Below are positions 8,586 through 16,808 of a stretch of DNA of 64,000 bases, piece by piece. Source of the DNA: JANWXD01 sp035575135 (GTDB lineage: Bacteria; Acidobacteriota; Terriglobia; Bryobacterales; Bryobacteraceae); the NCBI GenBank assembly GCA_035575135.1, contig DATLYE010000048.1, positions 62,001 through 126,000 on the forward strand, read 5' to 3'. The notes beneath the pieces were generated by a model, which made no database searches, had not been told where the DNA came from, and saw only the letters and a list, made by a program, of their open reading frames with translations. The position numbers and the translations under genes are program-made. Position 1 is the first letter of the stretch. Every line of letters begins with the position of its first letter.

Positions 8586-8777
8586 ATGAAAAAGGCCGCA
8601 CGAATCACCGGCCCGTTCCCTTCCATGGATGAAGTGGCCAAGGAACTCGGGATCAGCCCGGCCAGAAGGCGGCAGATCGAACAGCTTTTGGACGAGTTGG
8701 TCCCGTCCGCCGGGCAGCGCCCGGCAACGAAACTTCGCCGCCGTGCGCAACGGGCAACAGGGGGCCGCGCCTCCTGA
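8586..8777 (+). CDS. Small HTH-like basic protein
   Basis: I cannot name this 63-residue protein. The centre (MDEVAKELGISPARRRQIEQ) has the periodicity of a helix-turn-helix, with a turn at GIS followed by a basic recognition-like helix, and the C terminus is strongly basic (KLRRRAQRATGG). The ATG at 8586 is preferred over earlier in-frame codons because they fall inside the gcvPB end and because a -10 box lies just before it. The next gene starts 8 bases after its stop, so the two are almost certainly co-transcribed. A small DNA-binding-like protein in front of a putative NAD or nucleotide enzyme resembles a toxin-antitoxin or immune arrangement, but that is inference. Confidence 0.6.
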   Translation: MKKAARITGPFPSMDEVAKELGISPARRRQIEQLLDELVPSAGQRPATKLRRRAQRATGGRAS

Positions 8778-8785
8778 AATCCGCG

Positions 8786-9445
8786 ATGGCGGGCCGGAAC
8801 CGGCCGGAGCGGCCGTCAAAGCTTACCAACCGGCGCGCTTTTCTGAATGTCCCCTACGAGGCGGAATACGAGCCCCTGCTGCTGGCATTCGTGGCCGGTC
8901 TTTGCAGCTTCGGTCTGATCCCGAAAGCCACGTTGCAGCTGGCTGGAAGTCAGCGGAGGCTCAGCCGCATTCTGGGGCTGATTCGCCGCTGCCGCTTCTC
9001 TTTCCACGACCTCTCGCGCGTCGAATTGGACCCGGGGCCTCCCCCTACGCCGCGTTTCAACATGCCGTTCGAGCTCGGTCTGTGCGTAGCGCTTGCAGCC
9101 GGCGAGCGCCGAGGGCACCGGTGGTTTGTGTTTGACGCGATCGCACACCGGACCTGGAAATCCCTCAGCGATCTGGCGGGCACGGACGTTTACGTGCACG
9201 GAAGTCAGCCCGTGGGGGTACTGCGCCAGCTGGTGAACGCGCTCGACTGGAAAGCGCATCAGCCGACGGTCAAGGACTTGGAAGCCGCCTACAATCAGTT
9301 GCACGCTTTCGCGGTCCGGCTCAAGCAGGACCTCCGCACCGAATCGCTGTTCGAGGCACGTGCGTTCAACGACCTGGTTTTCGCCGCTCAATCCCTCGCG
9401 CGGCGCCGGTGGATGAGGAAGTCCGCCGCGCCGCCTCGACGCTGA
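8786..9445 (+). CDS. TIR / nucleoside deoxyribosyltransferase-like protein
   Basis: A 219-residue protein without a firm family name. The N-terminal 150 residues follow the layout of the TIR-like and nucleoside 2-deoxyribosyltransferase-like fold: an initial strand RRAFLNVPYEAEYEPLLLAF, a helix, a second strand (FGLIPKATLQL), a helix with paired arginines (RLSRILGLIRRC), then FSFHDLSR and RFNMPFELG. The DLS and FELG motifs sit where deoxyribosyltransferases have their ADLT and YELG motifs, and the glutamate of FELG would be the catalytic candidate. A strand HRWFVFDA follows, and then an alpha-helical C-terminal half (residues 150-219) unlike that fold. It could hydrolyse NAD or a nucleotide. 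It sits 8 bases after a small HTH-like gene and its TGA overlaps the next ATG. Confidence 0.55.
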   Translation: MAGRNRPERPSKLTNRRAFLNVPYEAEYEPLLLAFVAGLCSFGLIPKATLQLAGSQRRLSRILGLIRRCRFSFHDLSRVELDPGPPPTPRFNMPFELGLCVALAAGERRGHRWFVFDAIAHRTWKSLSDLAGTDVYVHGSQPVGVLRQLVNALDWKAHQPTVKDLEAAYNQLHAFAVRLKQDLRTESLFEARAFNDLVFAAQSLARRRWMRKSAAPPRR

Positions 9446-11388
9446 TGTTGCAACCGGCCATGGGCGCCGCTCGCAGTCTGCTGTTGGTTGGGGCAATCGC
9501 CGTGCTCCTGCGACTGCCGTTCCTCAACCAGGCCATCCAGGGTGACGACATCTACTACTTGGCCGGGGCGCAGCATGCGCAGATCGATCCGCTGCATCCC
9601 AACCACGCCCGCTATGTCTTCCTGGGCGAAGTCGTGCCGATGCAGGGCCATCCGCACCCGCCGCTCAATGCCTGGTTTCTCGGCGGACTGCTGGCGCTGG
9701 CAGGCGACATTCGCGAGGTTCCGTTCCATGCGGCCTACATGCTGTTCTCCCTCATTGCGGCTGCTTCCGCGCTGTCTCTGGCCCGGCGGTTCACGCGCCG
9801 GCCGGTCGCGGCGACTCTGCTCTTTCTGGCCACGCCTGCCTTCGTGGTGAACGGCAATTCGCTCGAAGCCGACGTGCCGTTTCTGGCGTTGTGGATGGCG
9901 GCCGCGGCGCTGTTCGTTTCCGCCGTGGAAGAGCCCTCGCGGAGCAAGCTCCTCGCCTCGGGCGCTGTGATGTTTCTGGCCGCGCTGGCTGCGTATCAGT
10001 CGGCCTTGCTGGTTCCCATACTGGCCGTGTACCTCTGGCTGCGGGCTCGCAACCAGCCGGCTGCCTGGGCCGCGCTGGCAGTGATCCCTGCGACTCTGAT
10101 CGGCTGGCAGCTCTGGGAGCGGTGGAGCACCGGAGAGATGCCGCTGGAGGTCCTGGGCGGCTATTTCCAGACCTATGGGTTGCAGCGCCTGCAGAACAAG
10201 GTGAACAACGCGCTGGCGCTCACCGCCCATGCCGCCTGGCTGGTGTTTCCGGCCTTGCTCGTGGCAGCTTTTGGCAGGCGTCGTTGGTGGGTGGCGGCCG
10301 CGGCCGGCGCCGCCTCAGCTTGGTTCGATCCCCATCCGTTGTTCTGGGGATCCTTCGCCGCGGGTGTCCTGCTGCTGCTCGGATGCGCCCGGACTTTGCG
10401 GAGCCCCGACTGGCAAACGCGATTTCTTTCCTGCTGGGTGCTGCTGTTTTTCGGGGGAGCACTCGCGCTGTTTTTCGCGGGCGCCGCGCGCTACTTGCTG
10501 CCCATCGCGGCCCCGGTAGCGTTGCTTGTGGCGCGGCGCCTGGAGCATCGGCCGGCTTGGCTTGCGGCCGGCGGCGCTCTACAGATGGCGTTGAGCCTGG
10601 CGCTGGCCTGGGTGAACTACCAGCATTGGGACGGCTACCGCCGTTTTGCAGCGTCGCTGCGCAAGGAGACGGAGACTCATCGCGTCTGGATCAACGGCGA
10701 ATGGGGTTTGCGCTATTACTTTGAAGCCGACGGAGGGCTGCCCCTGCGGCGCGGCCAGGCTGTGCGGCCCGGGGAGTTCGTCGTTACCAGCGACCTGGCG
10801 TATCCGATCGAGTTCACCACCGGCGGCGGCACCCTCGCTGCCGTGTTCGAGCGCGACATCCGCCCCGCGCTGCCCTTACGCCTGATCGGACTCGGGGCAC
10901 GGTCCGGCTATTCTTCGGCGTCACTCGGACTCCGTCCGTTCGATCTCTCCACCGCCCCTGTGGATCGCGTGCGCTGGCTGGCGGTTCGCGAGCGCAAGCC
11001 GGAGCTTTCCTGGCTGCCGATGAATGCCCCCGAGGCGCCCCAACAGATCGTCAGCGGCGTCTACCAGCTCGAGGACAACCGCTTCCGCTGGATGGGCGAG
11101 CGGGCGGTGTTCCTGCTCAAGAATCCGGGACGTTCCGCTCCGCTTCACCTCTCCTTTTTCATCCCTGCCCAGGCCCCCGCACGGCGGGTCGCGGTCGCAG
11201 CCGAGGGCAGCACCGTCGCCGAGGAGACCTATTCCGCGCCAGGATCATACACCCTGGTCTCGCGGCCGATATCGCCGGCGTCCGACAGTGTCACGGTCGT
11301 GGTCACCGTGGACCGGACCTTCTCCGTGCCGGGCGATCACCGCCGGCTCGGCGTCGTGCTGATTGCGGTGGGCTTCCGCACGGAGTAG
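9445..11388 (+). CDS. Membrane glycosyltransferase, PMT/ArnT-like (GT-C fold)
   Basis: Predicted polyprenol-phosphate-dependent sugar transferase of the inner membrane. The 647-residue protein has about ten hydrophobic segments in its first 400 residues and an N-terminal acidic loop LNQAIQGDDIYYLAGAQHAQ, which matches the D-D/E motif of GT-C enzymes of the PMT_2 group in the first periplasmic loop. The C-terminal 240 residues are soluble and beta-rich, presumably periplasmic. The ATG at 9445 shares bases with the preceding TGA (TGATG), the usual sign of coupling; an ATG at 9409 would overlap by 37 bases. The acceptor may be lipid A, a glycolipid or a protein and cannot be told from sequence. 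Confidence 0.7.
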   Translation: MLQPAMGAARSLLLVGAIAVLLRLPFLNQAIQGDDIYYLAGAQHAQIDPLHPNHARYVFLGEVVPMQGHPHPPLNAWFLGGLLALAGDIREVPFHAAYMLFSLIAAASALSLARRFTRRPVAATLLFLATPAFVVNGNSLEADVPFLALWMAAAALFVSAVEEPSRSKLLASGAVMFLAALAAYQSALLVPILAVYLWLRARNQPAAWAALAVIPATLIGWQLWERWSTGEMPLEVLGGYFQTYGLQRLQNKVNNALALTAHAAWLVFPALLVAAFGRRRWWVAAAAGAASAWFDPHPLFWGSFAAGVLLLLGCARTLRSPDWQTRFLSCWVLLFFGGALALFFAGAARYLLPIAAPVALLVARRLEHRPAWLAAGGALQMALSLALAWVNYQHWDGYRRFAASLRKETETHRVWINGEWGLRYYFEADGGLPLRRGQAVRPGEFVVTSDLAYPIEFTTGGGTLAAVFERDIRPALPLRLIGLGARSGYSSASLGLRPFDLSTAPVDRVRWLAVRERKPELSWLPMNAPEAPQQIVSGVYQLEDNRFRWMGERAVFLLKNPGRSAPLHLSFFIPAQAPARRVAVAAEGSTVAEETYSAPGSYTLVSRPISPASDSVTVVVTVDRTFSVPGDHRRLGVVLIAVGFRTE

Positions 11389-11439
11389 AGGCCCGGCGGC
11401 AGCGTTCCACGGTTTCGCGAGGAAGGCTCCGGCGCGCTG

Positions 11440-13074
11440 CTAGCCGCCTGACGGGCGCCCCTCGCGCTTGCCTTCCGGACGCGGCCGCGGTTTCGGTAGC
11501 GGCTTGCGCGGCAGCATTTCCTCGCGCATGGCCGCATGGTAGGCAAACGAGGCGACGACGGCGGCGGCCTGCATCAGATCGCCCCCGCGCACGTGATCAT
11601 AGACGTCCATGTTGGAGTGGTGAGTCCGAGTGCCGTACTCCAGGGGATCCTGGATGAACTGAAACCCGGGCAATCCCACTTCGTCGAAGGAAAGGTGGTC
11701 TGTGCCGCCGGTGTTGCGGATGGTAAGCGTGGTGGCGCCCAGGTCGCGCAGGGGCTCGAGCCAGGCTTGAAAAATCGGGCGCACCATGTCGTTGCCCTGA
11801 AGATACACTCCGCGGATCCGCCCGCTTCCGTTGTCCACGTTGAAGTAGGCCGCCAGCTTGGCGTGATCCGGTTTGAGCGCCATGGTCTCCCGGTCGGCGA
11901 AGTGCTCTTTGACATAGGCCCGGGAGCCGAGAAAGCCCTGCTCTTCTCCGTCCCACAGCCCCAGCCGGACGGTGCGGTCGAGTTTGAAGTCGAGAGCCTT
12001 CAGGATTCGCATCACTTCGAGCATCACCGCGCAGCCGGCGGCATTGTCGGTGGCTCCGGTTCCCGCAATCCAGGAATCCAGATGGGCGCCCAGCATGACG
12101 AGTTCGTCCTTCTTGCGGACTCCCGGGATCTCGGCGATCACGTTGTAGCCCTGGGCTTCCTCGTGGAACTGGGTTTCCACTTCGAATTCCAGCCGAACGG
12201 GGATCTTCTTGTTCAACAGCCGAGCGATGCGGTTGTAGTGCTCGACCGCGATGGCGACGGCGGGGGGCGGAAGCGGGTCCTTCGGCTCTCGCGATCCGAA
12301 GGCCGTGGCGAAAATCGTTCCGCGATCACCCCGCAACCCGGCGCTGACGACCATGAGGACGCCTTCGTCCTTCAGAAACTGGATGCGGCGGTTGGCGCGC
12401 CGCCGCGCGCCCTCGCGGTCAAAAGGCCGGCGCGGTCCCGGCGGTCCCGGAGGGCCTTCGGGCCGCGGGATGGGTGCGGCGAACGGCGACTCGGGCCGGG
12501 GATCGGGAGCGAGCGCTTCCGAGGCCAGTTCGCTGTCGGTGAACCGCCGCGCCAGGGGCTGGGTGATCAAGTCGAGTTCGCGCGGATTGTCGATCAGGAC
12601 GATCTTGCCGCGCAGCTTGCCCTTGAACTGCGCCAGGGTCTTTTCCAGCTCCTCGTCGGAATTGCCGAGGGGTATGGGCGCCAAAATGGGTTCGGCCGAT
12701 AGTTTGCCGTTGGTCCCGGGCGTCCACGCCAGAGGAAAGCCCATCAAAGGCGCCCGCTCGGGCTCGATCAGGTGTCCGGAGTAACGCAGGAAAGACCAGC
12801 TCCGGCCGATGGCTCCAAACGGCTCCAGCCGGGCGTTTCCGATCCCCCATTCTTTGAGCTGCTTGACCGCCCACTCGGCGGCGCGGCGGTAGCCCGGCGA
12901 GCCCGCCAGCCGGGGACCGTGGACGTCGGTGAGATAGAACACATGGTCCATCACTTTGGAATTGCCGAGGGCTTCCTGCCGGATCCGGTGCACGGCCAGC
13001 AGGTCCACCCTTTCCTGAGCCGGGAGCGCGAAGCACGCGGCGAGTGCGACAACCAGGGCGTTTCTGCGGTGCAT
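11440..13074 (-). CDS. Secreted M28-family zinc metallopeptidase (with PA domain)
   Basis: Predicted exported aminopeptidase or carboxypeptidase. The 544-residue protein has a signal peptide (MHRRNALVVALAACFALPA), an N-terminal region ending in a PA-like domain (residues 130-300, with a disordered Pro/Arg-rich insert near 205-225), and an M28 catalytic domain from about residue 310. Zinc ligands are visible in order: H and D in GAHLDSWIAGTGATDNAAG, the catalytic glutamate pair in WDGEEQGFLGS, D in NVDNGSGR and H in the C-terminal THHSNMDVYDH. Length and order fit secreted M28 peptidases of Acidobacteria and Bacteroidetes. It stands alone and is divergent from the DtxR-like gene across about 50 bases. 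Confidence 0.9.
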   Translation of the reverse strand: MHRRNALVVALAACFALPAQERVDLLAVHRIRQEALGNSKVMDHVFYLTDVHGPRLAGSPGYRRAAEWAVKQLKEWGIGNARLEPFGAIGRSWSFLRYSGHLIEPERAPLMGFPLAWTPGTNGKLSAEPILAPIPLGNSDEELEKTLAQFKGKLRGKIVLIDNPRELDLITQPLARRFTDSELASEALAPDPRPESPFAAPIPRPEGPPGPPGPRRPFDREGARRRANRRIQFLKDEGVLMVVSAGLRGDRGTIFATAFGSREPKDPLPPPAVAIAVEHYNRIARLLNKKIPVRLEFEVETQFHEEAQGYNVIAEIPGVRKKDELVMLGAHLDSWIAGTGATDNAAGCAVMLEVMRILKALDFKLDRTVRLGLWDGEEQGFLGSRAYVKEHFADRETMALKPDHAKLAAYFNVDNGSGRIRGVYLQGNDMVRPIFQAWLEPLRDLGATTLTIRNTGGTDHLSFDEVGLPGFQFIQDPLEYGTRTHHSNMDVYDHVRGGDLMQAAAVVASFAYHAAMREEMLPRKPLPKPRPRPEGKREGRPSGG

Positions 13075-13111
13075 GGCGACTTCCCGAGCATAACAAGCCG
13101 GGGGCGCGCGC

Positions 13112-13117
13112 TACAAT
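13112..13117 (+). promoter_or_regulatory. -10 element (TACAAT) for the DtxR/MntR-like regulator
   Basis: TACAAT ends 10 bases before the GTG start at 13127, giving a predicted leader of about 3 bases. A -35 match is weak. The gene is probably transcribed as a leaderless or near-leaderless mRNA. Confidence 0.45.
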
Positions 13118-13126
13118 CGGGGTAGC

Positions 13127-13801
13127 GTGAAGATCACGATTTCCAAGGAAAACTATCTGAAGACGATCGCTGAGGCCGAATCAGAGGGGGAAACCGTGAT
13201 CGCGGCCACGCTGGTGAGGTGGCTCAACGTCTCCGCGCCGGCCGTTGCCATGGCGATCAAGCGACTCAAACGCGACGGCCTGATCCGGGTCGGCGAGGGC
13301 GGCCAGCTTTCACTAACACCCGCCGGGCGCGAGATCGCCAACCGGCTGTTGAACCGCCACCACCTCATCGAGCGCATGCTTACCGAGATTTTCGGCATGG
13401 AGTGGTACAAAGTCCACGAGGAAGCCGAGCAGCTCGAACATGCCGTCTCGGAGGATTTCGAACGACGGCTCGCCGAGAAACTGGGAACGGACGCCCCCTG
13501 CCCGCACGGCAACCGCGTCGGGATGGACACGCCGGAAGACCGGCGGCGCCGGGGACTAGTGCCCCTTGATGAGGCCTCCGCCGCCAGCGACGTCGAGGTC
13601 GTCAGCGTGTTCGAGCGCGACCGGAGCCTGCTCGAGTATCTGGATGGCCTAGGCCTGCGCCCGGGTGTGCGGCTGCGGGTCCTCGGCCGCAACTGGGACG
13701 AAACACTGAACCTCCAGGTGGACGGCCGTCACGTTCAGCTCGGCCGTTCGGCGGCAGGGCGGGTGTGGGTGCGCCCGATCGGGCAACAGCCTGCGGCCTA
13801 G
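13127..13801 (+). CDS. DtxR/MntR-family metal-dependent transcriptional regulator
   Basis: Metal-sensing repressor of the DtxR family, controlling iron or manganese genes. The 224-residue protein has an N-terminal winged helix (SKENYLKTIAEAESEGE, then APAVAMAIKRLKRDGLI as recognition helix), a dimerisation and metal-binding domain with the conserved HHLIERMLTEIFGMEWYKVH and EEAEQLEHAVSEDFERRL helices, DAPCPHGNRV, and a FeoA/SH3-like C-terminal domain (residues 150-220). The metal-site residues M/H/E and C/E/H are present in these stretches. The start is GTG. It faces the M28 peptidase across about 50 bases and ends 14 bases from the convergent UDP-sugar decarboxylase. Whether the metal is Mn or Fe is not decided by sequence. 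Confidence 0.9.
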   Translation: MKITISKENYLKTIAEAESEGETVIAATLVRWLNVSAPAVAMAIKRLKRDGLIRVGEGGQLSLTPAGREIANRLLNRHHLIERMLTEIFGMEWYKVHEEAEQLEHAVSEDFERRLAEKLGTDAPCPHGNRVGMDTPEDRRRRGLVPLDEASAASDVEVVSVFERDRSLLEYLDGLGLRPGVRLRVLGRNWDETLNLQVDGRHVQLGRSAAGRVWVRPIGQQPAA

Positions 13802-13814
13802 TTTCCAATTGTCG

Positions 13815-14783
13815 TCAGGGAACCTTGGGGGCCTTGACTTCCGCCGGAGCCGATTCGCGTAAGTTGCGAAAGTAGGCCAGGGTTTCGCGGAGTCCCTCCT
13901 CCAGCGGCACGCGGGGCTCCCAGCCCAGCACGCGCCGCGCTTTCGTGATGTCGGGCCGGCGGCGCCGCGGGTCGTCTTCAGGCAGGGGCGCGTACTCGAT
14001 CCGGACCGCAATTCCGGCCAGGCGGCAGATGTATTCGGCGAAGTCCCGGATGGTCATTTCCTCGGGATTGCCGAGGTTCACAGGATAGCGTTCCTCGGAA
14101 AGGAAAAGGCGGTAGAGCCCTTCGACCATGTCGCTGATGTAACAAAAGCTGCGGGTCTGTGAGCCGTCGCCGTAGACAACCACCGGCCCACCGGCGAGGG
14201 CTTGATCAATAAAAGAGGGCACGACGCGGCCGTCGTCGAGCTGCATCCGCGGGCCGTACGTGTTGAAGATGCGTGCGATGCTCGTCCGCAGGCCCCAGAC
14301 GCGGTGGTAGGCCATGGTCAATGCTTCCGCAAAGCGTTTGCTTTCGTCGTAGCAGGACCGCGGACCCACAGGATTGACGTTGCCCCAGTACGTCTCCGAC
14401 TGGGGATGCTCGAGCGGGTCGCCGTAGCACTCCGATGTCGAGGCCAGCAGGAACCGGGCCTGATGCCTGCGGGCCAACTCGAGCAGGTTGCGCGTGCCGA
14501 GGGAGCCCACCTCCAGCGTCTCGATGGGGTGTTCGAGGTAATCCTTCGGGCTGGCGGGTGAGGCCAGATGCAGGACGCCGTCCACGGGACCGCTCACCGC
14601 AAAAGGCTGGGTGACATCGTGCTCGAGAAAGCGGAAGCGGGGATGCTCCAGGAGGTGTTCCAGATTGCGGCGGGATCCCGTGAGGAAATTATCCACGCCG
14701 ATCACCTCATGGCCTTCGGCGATCAGGCGGTCGCAAAGATGGGAGCCGATGAACCCCGCGGCTCCGGAAACGACAAGACGCAA
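13815..14783 (-). CDS. UDP-glucuronate decarboxylase (UDP-xylose synthase), SDR family
   Basis: Converts UDP-glucuronate to UDP-xylose for surface polysaccharides. The 322-residue protein starts MRLVVSGAAGFIGSHLCDRL with the Rossmann GxxGxxG motif, then DNFLTGSRRNLEHLL, the STSECYGDP strand and the SCYDESKR catalytic Tyr-x3-Lys, and RIFNTYGPRMQLDDGRVVPS. These match the UXS branch of extended SDR enzymes. The start is set at the TTG at 14783, where GGAGG lies 5 bases upstream and homologues begin; an ATG at 14807 overlaps the -10 box and is unlikely to be used. A closely related dTDP-glucose 4,6-dehydratase is a less likely alternative. The product could feed the glycosyltransferases elsewhere in the window. 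Confidence 0.88.
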   Translation of the reverse strand: MRLVVSGAAGFIGSHLCDRLIAEGHEVIGVDNFLTGSRRNLEHLLEHPRFRFLEHDVTQPFAVSGPVDGVLHLASPASPKDYLEHPIETLEVGSLGTRNLLELARRHQARFLLASTSECYGDPLEHPQSETYWGNVNPVGPRSCYDESKRFAEALTMAYHRVWGLRTSIARIFNTYGPRMQLDDGRVVPSFIDQALAGGPVVVYGDGSQTRSFCYISDMVEGLYRLFLSEERYPVNLGNPEEMTIRDFAEYICRLAGIAVRIEYAPLPEDDPRRRRPDITKARRVLGWEPRVPLEEGLRETLAYFRNLRESAPAEVKAPKVP

Positions 14784-14805
14784 TCGGACCTCCGGCGAAT
14801 CCCAC

Positions 14806-14811
14806 ATTGTA
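14806..14811 (-). promoter_or_regulatory. -10 element (TACAAT) for the UDP-glucuronate decarboxylase gene
   Basis: Read on the minus strand, TACAAT lies 22 bases before the TTG start, with GGAGG between them. A plus-strand TACATT at 14829-14834 lies back-to-back and may serve the divergent Fe-S oxidoreductase. Confidence 0.4.
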
Positions 14812-14852
14812 GCAGCGGCTGCGCGTGCTACATTCGGTGAGAGCGCAACGGC

Positions 14853-16700
14853 ATGCGACGCCCCTGGCCTGAAGTTGCCCTCTTTGCGGCGCTGCTCATC
14901 GCTTCGGTGTGGCTGTTCTGGCGCCGTTTCCGTCCGGTGCTGGCGGCCATCTTGAGTGCGCGAGTGGACCCCGGTTTCTCCTTGCGCCCTCTGGGGCCGC
15001 GGGCCCGCCGCTTCCTCTTCGAAGTGCTGCTTCAAAGCAAGGTGATTCGCGAGCGGCCGCTGGCCGGACTGGCGCACGCGTTCGTGTTCTGGGGTTTTTG
15101 CGCCTTTGCGCTCGTGACGCTCGACCACGTAGCGGACGGCTTCGGGCTGGATCTGATCGCACCGCACAGCGGATTTGGGCGGTTGTATTTCGGCGCCGTG
15201 GCGGTCTTCGCCGTAGCCGTAGCGGTTTCCATCACCGGACTGGCCATCCGGCGCTTCCTGATCCGGCCGCGCTGGCTCGGAGAGCTGTCACCGGAATCCG
15301 GACTGATCGCCTTTCTGATTCTGGTGCTGATGCTCACTTACTTGGCCGGCCTCCGCCTGAGTGCGGAAACGCTTGCGGGCCGCATCAACTGGTGGGCGCA
15401 CACCCTGGCGCTCCTCGTCTTTCTCCCGGTAATTCCACAAACCAAACACCTGCATCTGGTGCTGAGCCCCGTGGCGGTTTTCCTCCGCAGGCCCGGTTTT
15501 GCCGCGATTCCCCCGCTTGCCGGGGACGAGGACTTCGGGCTGGCCGCCGGCAAGGACATCACCCGGCTGGTGGCGCTTCAGGCCTTCTCTTGTGTAGAGT
15601 GCGGCCGCTGCACGGAGCACTGCCCCGCCCACAACACCGGCAAGATTCTGAACCCGAAACAGATCATCCTGGGCGTGCGCGACTATCTCAAGGCGCACGG
15701 ACCCGGCGGAGAGCAGCCCCTCGTGGGCGCCTGGGTCGCGCGGGAAGCGGTCTTTCAGTGCACGACCTGCGGCGCCTGCGAGTATCAGTGTCCGGTGGGA
15801 ATCCAGCATCTGCCGGTCATCGTCGGCCTGCGGAGGGGCGAGGTGAACACCGGACGCTGGGAGGATGAGCACGGCACGCGGTTGTTCCTCAACCTGGAGC
15901 GGCACGGCAACCCGCTGGGATTTGGCTCTGCCGAACGCGAGAAGTTCATCGAACGGGCCGGTCTGCCGTACTTCGACGGCACCCAGGAGATCTGCCTGTG
16001 GCTCGGCTGCATGGGAGCTTACGATCCCGAGGGCAGGGAAATTGTGATTGCGCTCAGCCGGCTGCTGCGGCACCTGGGAATCCGCTTCGGCGTTCTCCGC
16101 CGGGAGCGCTGCTCCGGGGACCCGGCTCGGCGCCTCGGCAACGACCTGCTGTTCGGCGAACTGGTGGAGGCCAACCTCGAAGAGATCCGCCGCGCCGGCG
16201 TCGAGCGGATGCTGTCCATCTGCCCCCACTGTGTCCGCACGATCGCGGAGGATTGGAAGGAATTCGGCGCCCGGATCCCCATCGAGCATCACAGCCAGCT
16301 GCTGGCGCGGCACCTGCGTCTCCTGCCGGATGCGGGCGCGCGGCGCCCTGTGGTGTTCCACGATCCGTGCTACCTGGGTCGCTACCGGGGCATTTTCGAT
16401 GAGCCGCGCGCGGTTGCGGGCCTGGCGGGTGACGTTGTGGAACCCCCGCGGACACGCAGCCGGTCATTCTGTTGCGGCGCCGGCGGAGGACTGGCGTTTC
16501 TCGGGGAAGAAAAAGGGACTCGTGTAAGCGTCGAGCGTGCGCGGGAACTGGCCGCCACGGGCGCCGAAGTGATCGCCGCCGCCTGCCCGTTTTGCCGTAC
16601 GATGTTCCGCGACGCGCTGGCTTCGCTCGGTCCGGACGTGCCCCGGTTGCTGGACATCGCTGAGATTGCTGCGGAGAATCTGCACTCTCCGGGCGGCTGA
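14853..16700 (+). CDS. Membrane Fe-S oxidoreductase, HdrD/GlpC-like with NarI-like haem b domain
   Basis: Predicted membrane enzyme moving electrons between a soluble carrier and the quinone pool. The 615-residue protein has five or so N-terminal hydrophobic segments (residues 1-200) resembling the NarI/DsrM haem b subunit, two [4Fe-4S] sites (CVECGRCTEHCPAHN near residue 250 and CTTCGACEYQCPVGIQ near 305), and two CCG-type cysteine-rich domains (LWLGCMG to SICPHC; FHDPCYLGRY to SFCCGAGGG). The whole layout matches the EtfAB:menaquinone oxidoreductase/HdrD-like group. It is followed 108 bases later by korAB, which makes ferredoxin-linked electrons a plausible partner; an electron-transferring flavoprotein is an alternative. 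ATG at 14853 precedes a hydrophobic first helix. Confidence 0.82.
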   Translation: MRRPWPEVALFAALLIASVWLFWRRFRPVLAAILSARVDPGFSLRPLGPRARRFLFEVLLQSKVIRERPLAGLAHAFVFWGFCAFALVTLDHVADGFGLDLIAPHSGFGRLYFGAVAVFAVAVAVSITGLAIRRFLIRPRWLGELSPESGLIAFLILVLMLTYLAGLRLSAETLAGRINWWAHTLALLVFLPVIPQTKHLHLVLSPVAVFLRRPGFAAIPPLAGDEDFGLAAGKDITRLVALQAFSCVECGRCTEHCPAHNTGKILNPKQIILGVRDYLKAHGPGGEQPLVGAWVAREAVFQCTTCGACEYQCPVGIQHLPVIVGLRRGEVNTGRWEDEHGTRLFLNLERHGNPLGFGSAEREKFIERAGLPYFDGTQEICLWLGCMGAYDPEGREIVIALSRLLRHLGIRFGVLRRERCSGDPARRLGNDLLFGELVEANLEEIRRAGVERMLSICPHCVRTIAEDWKEFGARIPIEHHSQLLARHLRLLPDAGARRPVVFHDPCYLGRYRGIFDEPRAVAGLAGDVVEPPRTRSRSFCCGAGGGLAFLGEEKGTRVSVERARELAATGAEVIAAACPFCRTMFRDALASLGPDVPRLLDIAEIAAENLHSPGG

Positions 16701-16758
16701 GCCCAACCCGTTGGCGTGCGCGATTCTCCACGATTCGCGCCCCCCGCAGAGGGACGGC

Positions 16759-16764
16759 TATAAT
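16759..16764 (+). promoter_or_regulatory. -10 element (TATAAT) upstream of korA
   Basis: A consensus TATAAT lies 45 bases before the korA ATG in otherwise GC-rich DNA. The -35 region is weak. This implies korAB can be transcribed on its own with a leader of about 38 bases. Confidence 0.5.
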
Positions 16765-16808
16765 CGGAGCAGAGGGGCTTCCCTCGAACAGAACAAGGAA
16801 CCTGATTC

